Shown piece after piece: positions 45,346 to 53,094 of a DNA stretch of 64,000 nucleotides. Within the stretch, counting starts at the first letter, position 1; every line of letters starts with the position of its first letter. The notes beneath the pieces are model-generated. The model was not told where the DNA came from and did not search any database. It saw only the letters and a list, made by a program, of their open reading frames with translations. A program made the position numbers and the translations under genes. The stretch lies in contig NZ_JABRWQ010000008.1 in the NCBI RefSeq assembly GCF_013249065.1, positions 1 through 64,000 on the forward strand. The letters are read 5' to 3'. The stretch is from Winogradskyella litoriviva (GTDB lineage Bacteria > Bacteroidota > Bacteroidia > Flavobacteriales > Flavobacteriaceae).

Positions 45346-45374
45346 CAAATATATAATAATTTTTAAACTTTCAG
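45346..45374 (-). promoter_or_regulatory. Promoter of the GbsR/MarR gene, overlapped by its operator
   Basis: On the minus strand TATATTTG (45353-45346) is preceded after 18 bp by CTG (one mismatch from TTG), which lies inside the palindrome 45365-45390. The geometry predicts occlusion of the -33 region by the regulator. Transcription would start at or next to the ATG. Confidence 0.45.
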
Positions 45375-45390
45375 TAATTATTGAAAGTTT
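45365..45390. promoter_or_regulatory. Candidate GbsR/MarR operator, copy 1
   Basis: A 26-bp inverted repeat, AAACTTTCA-N8-TGAAAGTTT, lies upstream of the GbsR/MarR gene and overlaps its -33 region. The arms are identical to those of copy 2 at 44792-44817. Confidence 0.65.
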
Positions 45391-45398
45391 ATTTGTGT

Positions 45399-45427
45399 AA
45401 AAAGAGAGCTTGATATCGGCTCTCTTT
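45399..45427 (-). terminator. Terminator after the M3 peptidase gene
   Basis: A perfect 9-bp stem (AAAGAGAGC at 45401-45409, GCTCTCTTT at 45419-45427) with a 9-nt loop lies 10 bp beyond the M3 peptidase stop. Read on the minus strand it ends in a short T run, so it insulates the GbsR operon from M3 transcripts. Confidence 0.7.
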
Positions 45428-45436
45428 GATTTTTTT

Positions 45437-47467
45437 TTATTTCAACAATCCTGCACGTCTTAATAACGCTTCTGGTTTAGGTTCTTGTCCTCTAAACTTC
45501 TTGTACAAGGTCATTGGGTTTTCTGTGCCACCTTGTGAGAGTACAAAGGTTTTAAATTTGTTAGCTACGGTTTTATTAAAAATACCTTCTTCTTTAAAAT
45601 ATTCAAAAGCATCAGCATCTAAAACTTCTGCCCATTTGTAACTGTAATATCCAGAAGAATAACCACCTTGAAAAATATGCGAGAAGGATGTACTCATACA
45701 ATTTTCAGCCACATCTGGATATAAACTCGTATCTCCAAAAGCTTCAACTTCATGAGATTTGACATCTGTTATATCTGAAGGGTCAATGCCATGCCAAGAC
45801 ATGTCTAATAAGCCAAAACTAATTTGACGTAAGGTTTGCATACCTTCATGAAACGTTGATGATGCTGTAATTTTATCGATTAATTCCATCGGAATAACTT
45901 CACCTGTTTCATAATGCGTAGCAAATAACTCTAAGGCTTCTTTTTGGTAACACCAATTTTCTAGTATCTGACTTGGTAATTCTACAAAATCCCAAAAAAC
46001 ACTTGTGCCAGAAAGGCTAGGATATGTAGTGTTGGCTAACATGCCATGAAGTCCATGGCCAAACTCATGAAACAAGGTTGTTACTTCATTAAATGTTAGT
46101 AAAGAAGGTTTGCTTTTTGTTGGTTTGGTAAAATTACAAACGTTAGAAATGTGTGGTCTTTCGTTTACACCATTTTTAATCATTTGCGGTTTGTAAGAGG
46201 TCATCCAAGCACCATTACGTTTGCCTGCTCTAGGAAAAAAGTCAGCATAGAAAATAGACACTAATTCGTCTTCTGCATCTGTAACTTTATAGGTTAAAAC
46301 ATCTTCGTGATATTTATCTATGGTATCAATTTCTTCAAACTGTAACCCGAATAATTTGTTAGCAACTGTAAAAGCACCATTGATTACGTTCTCTAATTTG
46401 AAATAAGGCTTCAGCTGCTCATCATCTAAGTCGAATAATTTTTGTTTCAACTTTTCAGAATAATAACCAGAATCCCATTTTTGTAATTGGTCTATACCAT
46501 CTAAATCTTTAGCAAAATCTTCAAGTTTTTTAAATTCTTCCTTTGCAGCTGGCTTTGCTTTATCTAGTAATTCATTTAAAAAAGAGGTTACTTTTTCTGG
46601 CGTTTGCGCCATGCGTTCTTCTAAAACAAAATGTGCGTGAGACTTATAACCTAATAATTGAGCACGCTCAAAACGAAGCTTTGCAATTTTAAGAACAATA
46701 TCTTGATTGTCTAATTCATCATTCTGAAATCCTTTTCTACCAAAAGCTTTAGATAGTTCTTCACGTAATGCTCTATTGTCTGCATAAGTCATAAACGGAA
46801 TATAACTTGGGTAATCTAACGTAATTAACCAACCGTCTTTGTCTTTGCTTTCTGCTAATTGTTTAGCAGCTTCTTTTGCGCCATCTGGTAAACCAGCCAA
46901 ATCATCTTCGTTAGTAAGATGCATTTCAAACTTATTAGTTTCAGCTAAAATATGCTCTCCAAATTTTAATTTTAATTGACTTAATTCTTTGTCAATTGCT
47001 CTTAGTTTTTCCTTTTTGTCTTCAGGTAAATTAGCACCATTTCTAGAGAACCCTTTATATTTTTTATCCAGAAGTGTTTCTTGCTCTGTTGTTAACTCTA
47101 AAGTAGATTTAGAATCGTAAACCGCTTTTACACGCTTAAATAAATCTTCGTTTAAAGTAATATCATTACTAAATTCTGAAAGTAAAGGTGAAACTTCTTG
47201 GGCTATTTTCTGAATCTCGTCGTTAGTTTCAGCAGAATTTAAGTTAAAGAAAATACTAGATAAACGATCCAATTCTTCACCAGAATAATCTAAGGCTTCA
47301 ATGGTGTTTTTAAAAGTTGGCGTATCACTGTTATTGGTGATAGCATCTATCTCTGCTTTAGCATTTTTAATACCTTCTTTAAAAGCAGGTAGATAATCTT
47401 CTGTTTTAATTTTAGAAAATGGAGCGGTATTATATGGTGTATTGAATGGTTTATTAAGAATTGTCAT
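45437..47467 (-). CDS. M3-family metallopeptidase (peptidyl-dipeptidase/oligopeptidase A type)
   Basis: Zinc oligopeptidase that cleaves short peptides. Seen: HEFGH with H467, E468, H471, followed by GLHGM, the downstream FVELPSQILENW with the third ligand region, and the C-terminal YYSYKWAEVLDADAFEYF typical of the Dcp/PrlC family. Length 676 matches. No signal peptide is visible, so it is probably cytoplasmic. Dcp and PrlC cannot be separated safely here. It is monocistronic and ends in a terminator. Confidence 0.93.
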   Translation of the reverse strand: MTILNKPFNTPYNTAPFSKIKTEDYLPAFKEGIKNAKAEIDAITNNSDTPTFKNTIEALDYSGEELDRLSSIFFNLNSAETNDEIQKIAQEVSPLLSEFSNDITLNEDLFKRVKAVYDSKSTLELTTEQETLLDKKYKGFSRNGANLPEDKKEKLRAIDKELSQLKLKFGEHILAETNKFEMHLTNEDDLAGLPDGAKEAAKQLAESKDKDGWLITLDYPSYIPFMTYADNRALREELSKAFGRKGFQNDELDNQDIVLKIAKLRFERAQLLGYKSHAHFVLEERMAQTPEKVTSFLNELLDKAKPAAKEEFKKLEDFAKDLDGIDQLQKWDSGYYSEKLKQKLFDLDDEQLKPYFKLENVINGAFTVANKLFGLQFEEIDTIDKYHEDVLTYKVTDAEDELVSIFYADFFPRAGKRNGAWMTSYKPQMIKNGVNERPHISNVCNFTKPTKSKPSLLTFNEVTTLFHEFGHGLHGMLANTTYPSLSGTSVFWDFVELPSQILENWCYQKEALELFATHYETGEVIPMELIDKITASSTFHEGMQTLRQISFGLLDMSWHGIDPSDITDVKSHEVEAFGDTSLYPDVAENCMSTSFSHIFQGGYSSGYYSYKWAEVLDADAFEYFKEEGIFNKTVANKFKTFVLSQGGTENPMTLYKKFRGQEPKPEALLRRAGLLK

Positions 47468-47545
47468 GGTATTGTTTTTCTATTTAAATAATTGACAGTC
47501 TGATTTTTAACTAAACGTTAAGACATAAAATACTGTCGTTAGCTT

Positions 47546-47553
47546 TATCTTTG
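47546..47553 (+). promoter_or_regulatory. Orphan -7 promoter element (TATCTTTG), plus strand
   Basis: TATCTTTG matches TAnnTTTG but points into a gap with no plus-strand gene; a hairpin and a terminator follow within 80 bp. No TTG -33 box is seen. It could drive the candidate small RNA described next. Confidence 0.25.
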
Positions 47554-47557
47554 CAAA

Positions 47558-47633
47558 ATCTTTAGAACGATAATTATTTTTCTAAGATTTGATTAATAGC
47601 TAAAAAGCCTTAACGAAAGTTGAGGCTTTTTTT
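47558..47633 (+). ncRNA. Candidate small RNA between purE and the M3 peptidase
   Basis: Downstream of an orphan TATCTTTG element there is a hairpin (AAATCTTTAGAA at 47556-47567 pairing with TTCTAAGATTT at 47580-47590, one bulged T). It is followed by an intrinsic terminator at 47602-47633. A transcript of about 75 nt is predicted. No known family was recognised and the terminator may simply serve purE, so support is weak. Confidence 0.25.
47602..47633. terminator. Terminator downstream of purE
   Basis: Stem AAAAAGCCTTAAC (47602-47614), GAAA loop, GTTGAGGCTTTTT (47619-47631), with one G-T pair. T runs lie on both strands. It adjoins the purE stop (47632-47634) and can end the purK-purE transcript, and also any plus-strand transcript from the orphan promoter. 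Confidence 0.8.
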
Positions 47634-48111
47634 ACAAGTCCTTTGCAGAATCATAAACCTTTGCTTTTAAGCCTTCTTTATATTCTATTATTTTATTCAG
47701 TACGGTTTTATCAGAACTACCTATAATTTGTGCAGCTAAAATCCCTGCATTTTTTGCGCCATTTAAGGCAACAGTGGCAACAGGTACACCTCCTGGCATT
47801 TGTAAAATTGAGAGTACAGAATCCCAACCGTCTATAGAATTGCTACTCTTTACAGGCACTCCAATAATTGGTAAAGGCGATAAAGATGCTACCATACCTG
47901 GTAAATGTGCTGCACCACCTGCACCAGCAATTATAACTTGGATGCCTCTAGTGTGTGCGTTTTTACTATAATCGAATAATTTTTCGGGTGTTCTGTGTGC
48001 CGAAACAATATCGACTTCAATATCAATATTAAATTCTTTTAAAATATCTATTGCGTCTTGCATTACAGGCAAATCGCTTTTACTTCCCATTATAATTCCA
48101 ACTTTACTCAT
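47632..48111 (-). CDS. purE: 5-(carboxyamino)imidazole ribonucleotide mutase
   Basis: Converts N5-CAIR to CAIR in purine synthesis. Seen: GSKSDLPVMQDA near the N-terminus, SAHRTPEKL with the catalytic His, GAGGAAHLPGMVASLSPLPIIGVPV and the GGVPVATVALN segment. Length 159 is that of class I PurE. It starts 2 bp after the purK stop and ends in a terminator, so purK-purE are one operon. The presence of purK shows that the two-step ATP-dependent route is used. Confidence 0.96.
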   Translation of the reverse strand: MSKVGIIMGSKSDLPVMQDAIDILKEFNIDIEVDIVSAHRTPEKLFDYSKNAHTRGIQVIIAGAGGAAHLPGMVASLSPLPIIGVPVKSSNSIDGWDSVLSILQMPGGVPVATVALNGAKNAGILAAQIIGSSDKTVLNKIIEYKEGLKAKVYDSAKDL

Positions 48112-48113
48112 AG

Positions 48114-49268
48114 TTATTCACTAATTACTTCGATTGTTTGTTTTACCTTTTCTGCAATGGCTCTTGCAACTGAAATGTCTTTATTTACTATAGTTACATG
48201 TCCCATTTTGCGGAATGGTCTTGTTTGTTTTTTGCCGTAAATATGTGGTGTAACACCATCTAAGGCTAAGATGTTTTCAATGTTTTTATATACTACATTT
48301 CCGGTGTGGCCTTCTGCACCAACAAGGTTAACCATAACGCCAGCCACTTTACTTTCTGTGTTACCAAGAGGCAAACCAAAGATGCATCGAATTTGTTGTT
48401 CAAACTGCGATGTGTAACTGCCTTCTATACTATAATGACCAGAATTATGAGGTCTTGGAGCTACTTCATTAACAAGAATTTCATCGTCTTTAGTCTGAAA
48501 CATTTCTACAGCCAATAAACCAACATGTTTAAATGCTTCTGCAGTTTTAAGAGCAACCGCTTCTGCTTTTTTTGCAATAGCATCGGGTATTCTTGCCGGA
48601 CAAATAACATACTCAACCTGGTTTGCTTCAGGGTGAAATTCCATTTCAACTACAGGGTACGTTGTTAAGTTTCCTTTTTCATTACGCGCTACAATAACAG
48701 CTAATTCGTTTTTAAATGGAATCAATTTTTCTGCAATACATTCTACATTTGGTAAATGAACCAAATCTCTTTCACTTCTTACTACTTGTACACCTGTGCC
48801 ATCATAGCCAAATCGTGCACTTTTCCATACAAAGGGATAACTTAATCCTCCGTTATGTACAGCTTCATCTATTTCTGAAGTGTAAGCAAATCTAGAAAAA
48901 TCTGCTGTCGGAATATGGTGATCGTGATAAAACAATTTTTGAGTTGCTTTATTTTGAATAATTCTTAAGGTTTTTGAAGAAGGATATACTTTTACACCTT
49001 CTTTTTCAAGTGTTTCTAAAGCATCAACATTAACATTTTCAATTTCAAAAGTTAAGACATCAACTTTTTTTCCAAAATTAACAACAGTATCATAATCTAA
49101 TAAATCACCAACGCTAAATTCGTCACAAGCCAATCTAGATGGCGCTTCAGCACTTGGGTCTAACACACAAGTATAGATATCAAATTTACGAGTGTCGTAC
49201 AACATCATTTTACCAAGTTGTCCACCTCCGAGAATTCCAAGTTTAAAATTTGAAGAAAAATAATTCAT
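48114..49268 (-). CDS. purK: 5-(carboxyamino)imidazole ribonucleotide synthase
   Basis: ATP-grasp enzyme that carboxylates AIR to N5-CAIR using bicarbonate. Seen: GILGGGQLGKMM at the N-terminus, FEIENVNVDALE, KSARFGYDGTGVQVV (ATP-binding lysine and Gly-rich loop), ECIAEKLIPFKNELAVIVAR, and VNEVAPRPHNSGHYSIEG. Length 384 is normal. It is the first gene of purK-purE. A small inverted repeat, TTCCATT-AA-AATGGAA, lies in its leader at 49282-49297; its role is unknown. Confidence 0.96.
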   Translation of the reverse strand: MNYFSSNFKLGILGGGQLGKMMLYDTRKFDIYTCVLDPSAEAPSRLACDEFSVGDLLDYDTVVNFGKKVDVLTFEIENVNVDALETLEKEGVKVYPSSKTLRIIQNKATQKLFYHDHHIPTADFSRFAYTSEIDEAVHNGGLSYPFVWKSARFGYDGTGVQVVRSERDLVHLPNVECIAEKLIPFKNELAVIVARNEKGNLTTYPVVEMEFHPEANQVEYVICPARIPDAIAKKAEAVALKTAEAFKHVGLLAVEMFQTKDDEILVNEVAPRPHNSGHYSIEGSYTSQFEQQIRCIFGLPLGNTESKVAGVMVNLVGAEGHTGNVVYKNIENILALDGVTPHIYGKKQTRPFRKMGHVTIVNKDISVARAIAEKVKQTIEVISE

Positions 49269-49331
49269 TAGTTTATGTTGTTTCCATTAAAATGGAAGGT
49301 TATTAGGGTTAAAATTTTGTATTTTCAAAGG

Positions 49332-49339
49332 CAAAAATA
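49332..49339 (-). promoter_or_regulatory. -7 promoter element (TATTTTTG) of purK-purE
   Basis: Minus-strand TATTTTTG fits TAnnTTTG and predicts a ~60-nt leader to the purK ATG. The TTCCATT/AATGGAA repeat lies between them. No TTG -33 box is obvious. Confidence 0.35.
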
Positions 49340-49404
49340 CGCTAAAATTGAGACATAGTTCTAAATTCCTAAATCAAAAATCCTTTAAACAGCAATCAAA
49401 TATG

Positions 49405-49412
49405 TATCTTTG
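49405..49412 (+). promoter_or_regulatory. -7 promoter element (TATCTTTG) of the HPRT-adenylate kinase gene
   Basis: TATCTTTG matches TAnnTTTG and ends 22 bp before the TTG start at 49434, in line with that start. No -33 TTG at standard spacing is seen. Confidence 0.4.
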
Positions 49413-49433
49413 CGATTCTAAAATAATTACGTT

Positions 49434-50543
49434 TTGATAAAGCTTCACGACTTATACTTCAAACCTTTTATATCTGAACAAGAAATAAACGCTGCTGTTC
49501 AAAAAATGGTAGATGGAATTGCCACAGATTTAGGTGATGAAGTACCTGTATTTATAGGGATTTTAAACGGCTCATTTATGTTGGTGAGCGATTTTGTAAA
49601 GAAATATCCAAAGCCTTGCGAGGTCACTTTTATTAAATTAGCATCTTATGAAGGTGTTAAATCCACAGAAGATATTCAACGTTTAATAGGGTTAACGCAA
49701 GACTTAACTGGTAGAACTGTAGTTATTTTAGAGGATATTATAGATTCGGGTAATACATTAGAAGAGGTACATCGTATTTTTAAAAATGAAAATGTTAAGC
49801 AACTAATAATTGCAACCTTGTTTTATAAACCTGAAGCTTATGACAAAGATTTTAAACTTCATTATGTAGGTATGGAAATTCCTAATAAATTTATCGTAGG
49901 CTATGGCTTAGATTATGATGGGTTAGGAAGAGACTTACCAGACGTATATCAATTAAAAACAACACAACACATGACAAACATAGTGCTATTTGGCCCTCCA
50001 GGCGCAGGTAAAGGAACACAGGCTAATTTCTTAAAAGAGAAATACGATTTAATTCATATATCAACAGGTGATGTTTTTAGGTATAATATAAAAAACGAAA
50101 CAGCCTTGGGTATGTTAGCTAAGTCTTATATGGATAAAGGAGAATTAGTACCTGATCAAGTTACCATTGATATGTTAAATAAAGAAGTTGAGAAAAATGC
50201 CGATGCCAACGGTTTTATTTTTGATGGTTTTCCAAGAACAAATGCACAAGCTAAAGCATTAGATGAATTAATGGATAGTAAAGACTCTCAAATTGATGCC
50301 ATGGTTGCTTTAGAGGTTGATGATGAGGTATTGGTTGGTCGTTTATTAGAACGAGGAAAAACTAGTGGTAGAGCTGATGATGCTGACGAAAGTATTATTA
50401 GAAACCGAATTAAAGAATATTATAATAAAACTGCTATTTTAAAAGATTACTACGCTGATCAAAATAAATATTTTGGTGTTGACGGTGTTGGCAGTATTGA
50501 AGAGATTACAGTGCGTTTAAGTACTGTTATTGATAAACTGTAA
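49434..50543 (+). CDS. adk: Fused hypoxanthine phosphoribosyltransferase-adenylate kinase
   Basis: One reading frame joins two purine enzymes. Residues ~1-178 form a hypoxanthine(-guanine) phosphoribosyltransferase with the PRPP-binding EDIIDSGNT at 100-108. Residues 180-369 form a complete adenylate kinase with P-loop GPPGAGKGT at 187-195, STGDVFRYN, DGFPRTNAQAKALDEL and GRLLERGKTSGRADD. Like many adenylate kinases of this group it has the short LID. The start is TTG at 49434. An ATG at residue 180 (49971) could allow separate synthesis of the kinase. HPRT makes IMP/GMP from bases and Adk balances AMP, ADP and ATP. obg follows 59 bp later. Such fusions are known in flavobacteria. Confidence 0.93.
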   Translation: MIKLHDLYFKPFISEQEINAAVQKMVDGIATDLGDEVPVFIGILNGSFMLVSDFVKKYPKPCEVTFIKLASYEGVKSTEDIQRLIGLTQDLTGRTVVILEDIIDSGNTLEEVHRIFKNENVKQLIIATLFYKPEAYDKDFKLHYVGMEIPNKFIVGYGLDYDGLGRDLPDVYQLKTTQHMTNIVLFGPPGAGKGTQANFLKEKYDLIHISTGDVFRYNIKNETALGMLAKSYMDKGELVPDQVTIDMLNKEVEKNADANGFIFDGFPRTNAQAKALDELMDSKDSQIDAMVALEVDDEVLVGRLLERGKTSGRADDADESIIRNRIKEYYNKTAILKDYYADQNKYFGVDGVGSIEEITVRLSTVIDKL

Positions 50544-50602
50544 AATCGTTTAAAGGGTTTATCTCAAAAACAATTAAATAATTAAACTTTTAAACCCATC
50601 AA

Positions 50603-51601
50603 ATGACTGAAGGAAATTTTGTTGATTACGTAAAAATGCACGTTACTTCTGGTAATGGAGGTAAAGGGTCTTCGCATTTACATCGCGAGAAATATATTGC
50701 AAAAGGTGGACCAGATGGAGGAGATGGTGGACGAGGAGGTCATGTAATTTTACGTGGCAACTCTAATCTATGGACATTAATTCACTTAAAATTTAAACGA
50801 CATATTAGAGCAGGCCATGGTGCACATGGAAGTTCTGGTAGAAGTACAGGTGCTGATGGTGAAGATATGTACGTTGATGTACCTTTAGGAACCGTTGTAC
50901 GCGATTCTGAAACCGATAAAATCTTATTTGAAATCACCGAAGATGGTGAGGAAAGAATTGTTGTAGAAGGCGGAATGGGTGGACGAGGTAACTGGCATTT
51001 TAAAAGCTCAGTTAACCAAACACCTCGTTATGCACAACCTGGAATTCCATTAGAGGAAAAAGATATCACCTTAGAACTAAAAGTTTTAGCAGATGTTGGT
51101 TTAGTAGGATTCCCTAATGCAGGGAAATCAACACTATTATCTGTTTTAACGTCCGCAAAACCAAAAATTGCAGATTATGAATTTACGACCTTAAAACCCA
51201 ATTTGGGTATTGTGGAGTATCGCGATTTTCAGTCGTTTGTAATGGCAGATATTCCTGGTATTATTGAAGGTGCAGCAGAAGGTAAAGGTTTAGGGTATTA
51301 CTTTTTAAGACACATAGAACGTAATTCTATTCTCTTGTTTTTAATACCTGCAGATGCAAAAGATATTGTTGAGCAATATGAGATTTTGGTTGACGAATTA
51401 AGGCGTTACAACCCTGAAATGTTAGATAAGGAACGTTTTGTTGTAGTTTCAAAATCCGATATGTTAGATGATGAATTAAAATCTGAAATATCTAAAGTTT
51501 TAGATAAAGATTTAGAAGCTGATTATATGTTTATTTCATCTGTAGCGCAACAAGGGTTAACTGAATTGAAGGATAAATTATGGAAGATGTTAAATGATTA
51601 A
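50603..51601 (+). CDS. obgE: Obg-family GTPase (ObgE/CgtA)
   Basis: Essential ribosome-associated GTPase acting in large-subunit assembly and stress control. Seen: the glycine-rich Obg fold over residues ~1-160 ([27 protein letters not shown]), G1 motif GFPNAGKS at 169-176, the [10 protein letters not shown] switch I and DIPGIIEGA switch II segments, and SKSDML. Length 332 means it lacks the extra C-terminal domain of some Obg proteins. It lies 59 bp after the HPRT-Adk gene and 15 bp before the channel gene. Confidence 0.96.
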   Translation: MTEGNFVDYVKMHVTSGNGGKGSSHLHREKYIAKGGPDGGDGGRGGHVILRGNSNLWTLIHLKFKRHIRAGHGAHGSSGRSTGADGEDMYVDVPLGTVVRDSETDKILFEITEDGEERIVVEGGMGGRGNWHFKSSVNQTPRYAQPGIPLEEKDITLELKVLADVGLVGFPNAGKSTLLSVLTSAKPKIADYEFTTLKPNLGIVEYRDFQSFVMADIPGIIEGAAEGKGLGYYFLRHIERNSILLFLIPADAKDIVEQYEILVDELRRYNPEMLDKERFVVVSKSDMLDDELKSEISKVLDKDLEADYMFISSVAQQGLTELKDKLWKMLND

Positions 51602-51616
51602 TAGCTAATCTTTAAT

Positions 51617-52333
51617 ATGAAAGCTTACCTAAAAAATCTTGTAGAATTAAATGATAATAAACGAAGTAGGCGTTTTGCTTATTTTATACAATTCTTAATT
51701 ATACTTTCTGTAATTACGTTTTCTATAGAAACCTTACCAGATTTAAAACCGCAAACAAGAGTAGTTTTAAATGCAATTGAGGCATTTTGTGTTGTTATTT
51801 TTACTTTTGAATATTTGGCACGTATTTATGTTGCGGATAAAAAGCTAAAATTTATTTTTAGTTTTTTTGGTTTAGTAGACTTTCTTGCAATTTTACCTTT
51901 TTATCTTTCTTTTGGTATAGACTTAAGGTCCTTGCGATTATTGCGAATGTTTCGGTTATTTAGGTTGTTTAAACTGGTTCGCTATAATAAGGCGATGCAT
52001 CATTTTGCAAATGCAATGGTATTAGCAAAAGAGCAAATTATCTTGTTTATGATAATTACTATTATGCTTATATATTTTGCTGCAGTTGGAATTTATTATT
52101 TTGAGAACGAAGCACAACCAGAACATTTTTCTTCTATATTTTCTAGCCTTTGGTGGTCTATTGTTACTTTAACAACAGTTGGTTATGGTGATGTGTACCC
52201 AATTACTGTTGGTGGTAGAATCTTTACTTTTTTTATGTTACTAATTGGTTTAGGTGTTGTGGCAATTCCTACAGGTATTATTTCATCTTCTTTAACAAAA
52301 GCAGTGGAGCCTAATGAAGAAGAGTTAAAATAG
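51617..52333 (+). CDS. Voltage-gated-type potassium channel
   Basis: Inner-membrane ion channel of the 6-TM class. Seen: S1-S3 hydrophobic segments, an S4-like Arg-rich helix (LRSLRLLRMFRLFRLFKLVR), S5, a pore helix with SSLWWSIVTL and the K+ selectivity filter TVGYGD at residues 187-192, then S6 ending near 225. The cytoplasmic tail is very short. Length 238 is typical of bacterial Kv-like channels. It lies 15 bp after obgE, so may be co-transcribed. Confidence 0.92.
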   Translation: MKAYLKNLVELNDNKRSRRFAYFIQFLIILSVITFSIETLPDLKPQTRVVLNAIEAFCVVIFTFEYLARIYVADKKLKFIFSFFGLVDFLAILPFYLSFGIDLRSLRLLRMFRLFRLFKLVRYNKAMHHFANAMVLAKEQIILFMIITIMLIYFAAVGIYYFENEAQPEHFSSIFSSLWWSIVTLTTVGYGDVYPITVGGRIFTFFMLLIGLGVVAIPTGIISSSLTKAVEPNEEELK

Positions 52334-52375
52334 TCTTCTAGCTTTTAAATATTTAATATCTTTAAAAGAAAAAAG

Positions 52376-52891
52376 ATGAAGAATTTAAAAGTGTTATTCT
52401 TAGCCTTTCTTGTAGCGTCTTGCGGAACTATAGTAACCTACGACTATGAGAAGTCTACTGATTTTAGTAGCTACAAAAGCTATAATTACTTTGATGATAT
52501 GGAAACTGGTTTAAGCGAATTAGACACTAAGCGCTTAAAAAGAGCGATAGATGCTAAACTTAAAACAATAGGTTTATCGCGCTCTGATACTCCTGACTTT
52601 TATATCGATATTCAAAGTCAACAAGTTACTAACCGAAGTAATAGTTCTGTTGGTGTTGGCGTTGGAGGTGGAGGAGGACGCGGTTTTGGAGGCGTTTCGG
52701 TAGGTATTCCTGTAGGTCAGAATCAGCAGACTAGAGAAATTATTATCGATTTTGTAGATGAAACTAAAACAGGGTTATTTTGGCAAGCTGTAAGCGAAAG
52801 CAATTATAATGCTAACGCTTCTCCAGAAAAACGTGAAGCTATATTTGCTAAATTAGTAGAGAAGGTTTTTGCTGAATATCCACCAGAATAA
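52376..52891 (+). CDS. DUF4136 lipoprotein
   Basis: Probable outer-membrane or periplasmic lipoprotein of unknown function. Seen: signal peptide with lipobox VASC (C16), the family opening TYDYEKSTDFSSYKSYNYFDD, a Gly-rich loop (~95-112, VGVGGGGGRGFGGVSVG), and the closing KREAIFAKLVEKVFAEYPP. Length 171 is normal for DUF4136. It follows the channel gene by 42 bp. Confidence 0.88.
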   Translation: MKNLKVLFLAFLVASCGTIVTYDYEKSTDFSSYKSYNYFDDMETGLSELDTKRLKRAIDAKLKTIGLSRSDTPDFYIDIQSQQVTNRSNSSVGVGVGGGGGRGFGGVSVGIPVGQNQQTREIIIDFVDETKTGLFWQAVSESNYNANASPEKREAIFAKLVEKVFAEYPPE

Positions 52892-52942
52892 GATTAATTA
52901 TTAGTCATATTTTTCTTAAAATTTAGGGAATAGGTTAAACTT

Positions 52943-53012
52943 CCGTTTAGCATATTCAAATTACCATTCGTCATATTTTCAATGGATTGAGATTATTTCA
53001 AATTTATATTTA
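52943..53012 (+). promoter_or_regulatory. Candidate LytTR-regulated promoter of the S9 peptidase gene
   Basis: Two direct repeats, CCGTTTAGCATATTC (52943-52957) and CCATTCGTCATATTT (52964-52978), are 21 bp apart. They are followed 41 bp after the second repeat's start by TATATTTA (53005-53012), close to the -7 consensus. The same arrangement recurs at 55473-55542. A 21-bp period of two half-sites is typical of LytTR-domain regulators. Confidence 0.6.
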
Positions 53013-53094
53013 CAGAAATAAGTGTAACATTTTTATAGAATCGCTTACTGATGAAGTAACATTCTAAACTGTAAATCAAATTAAATTAATCATC

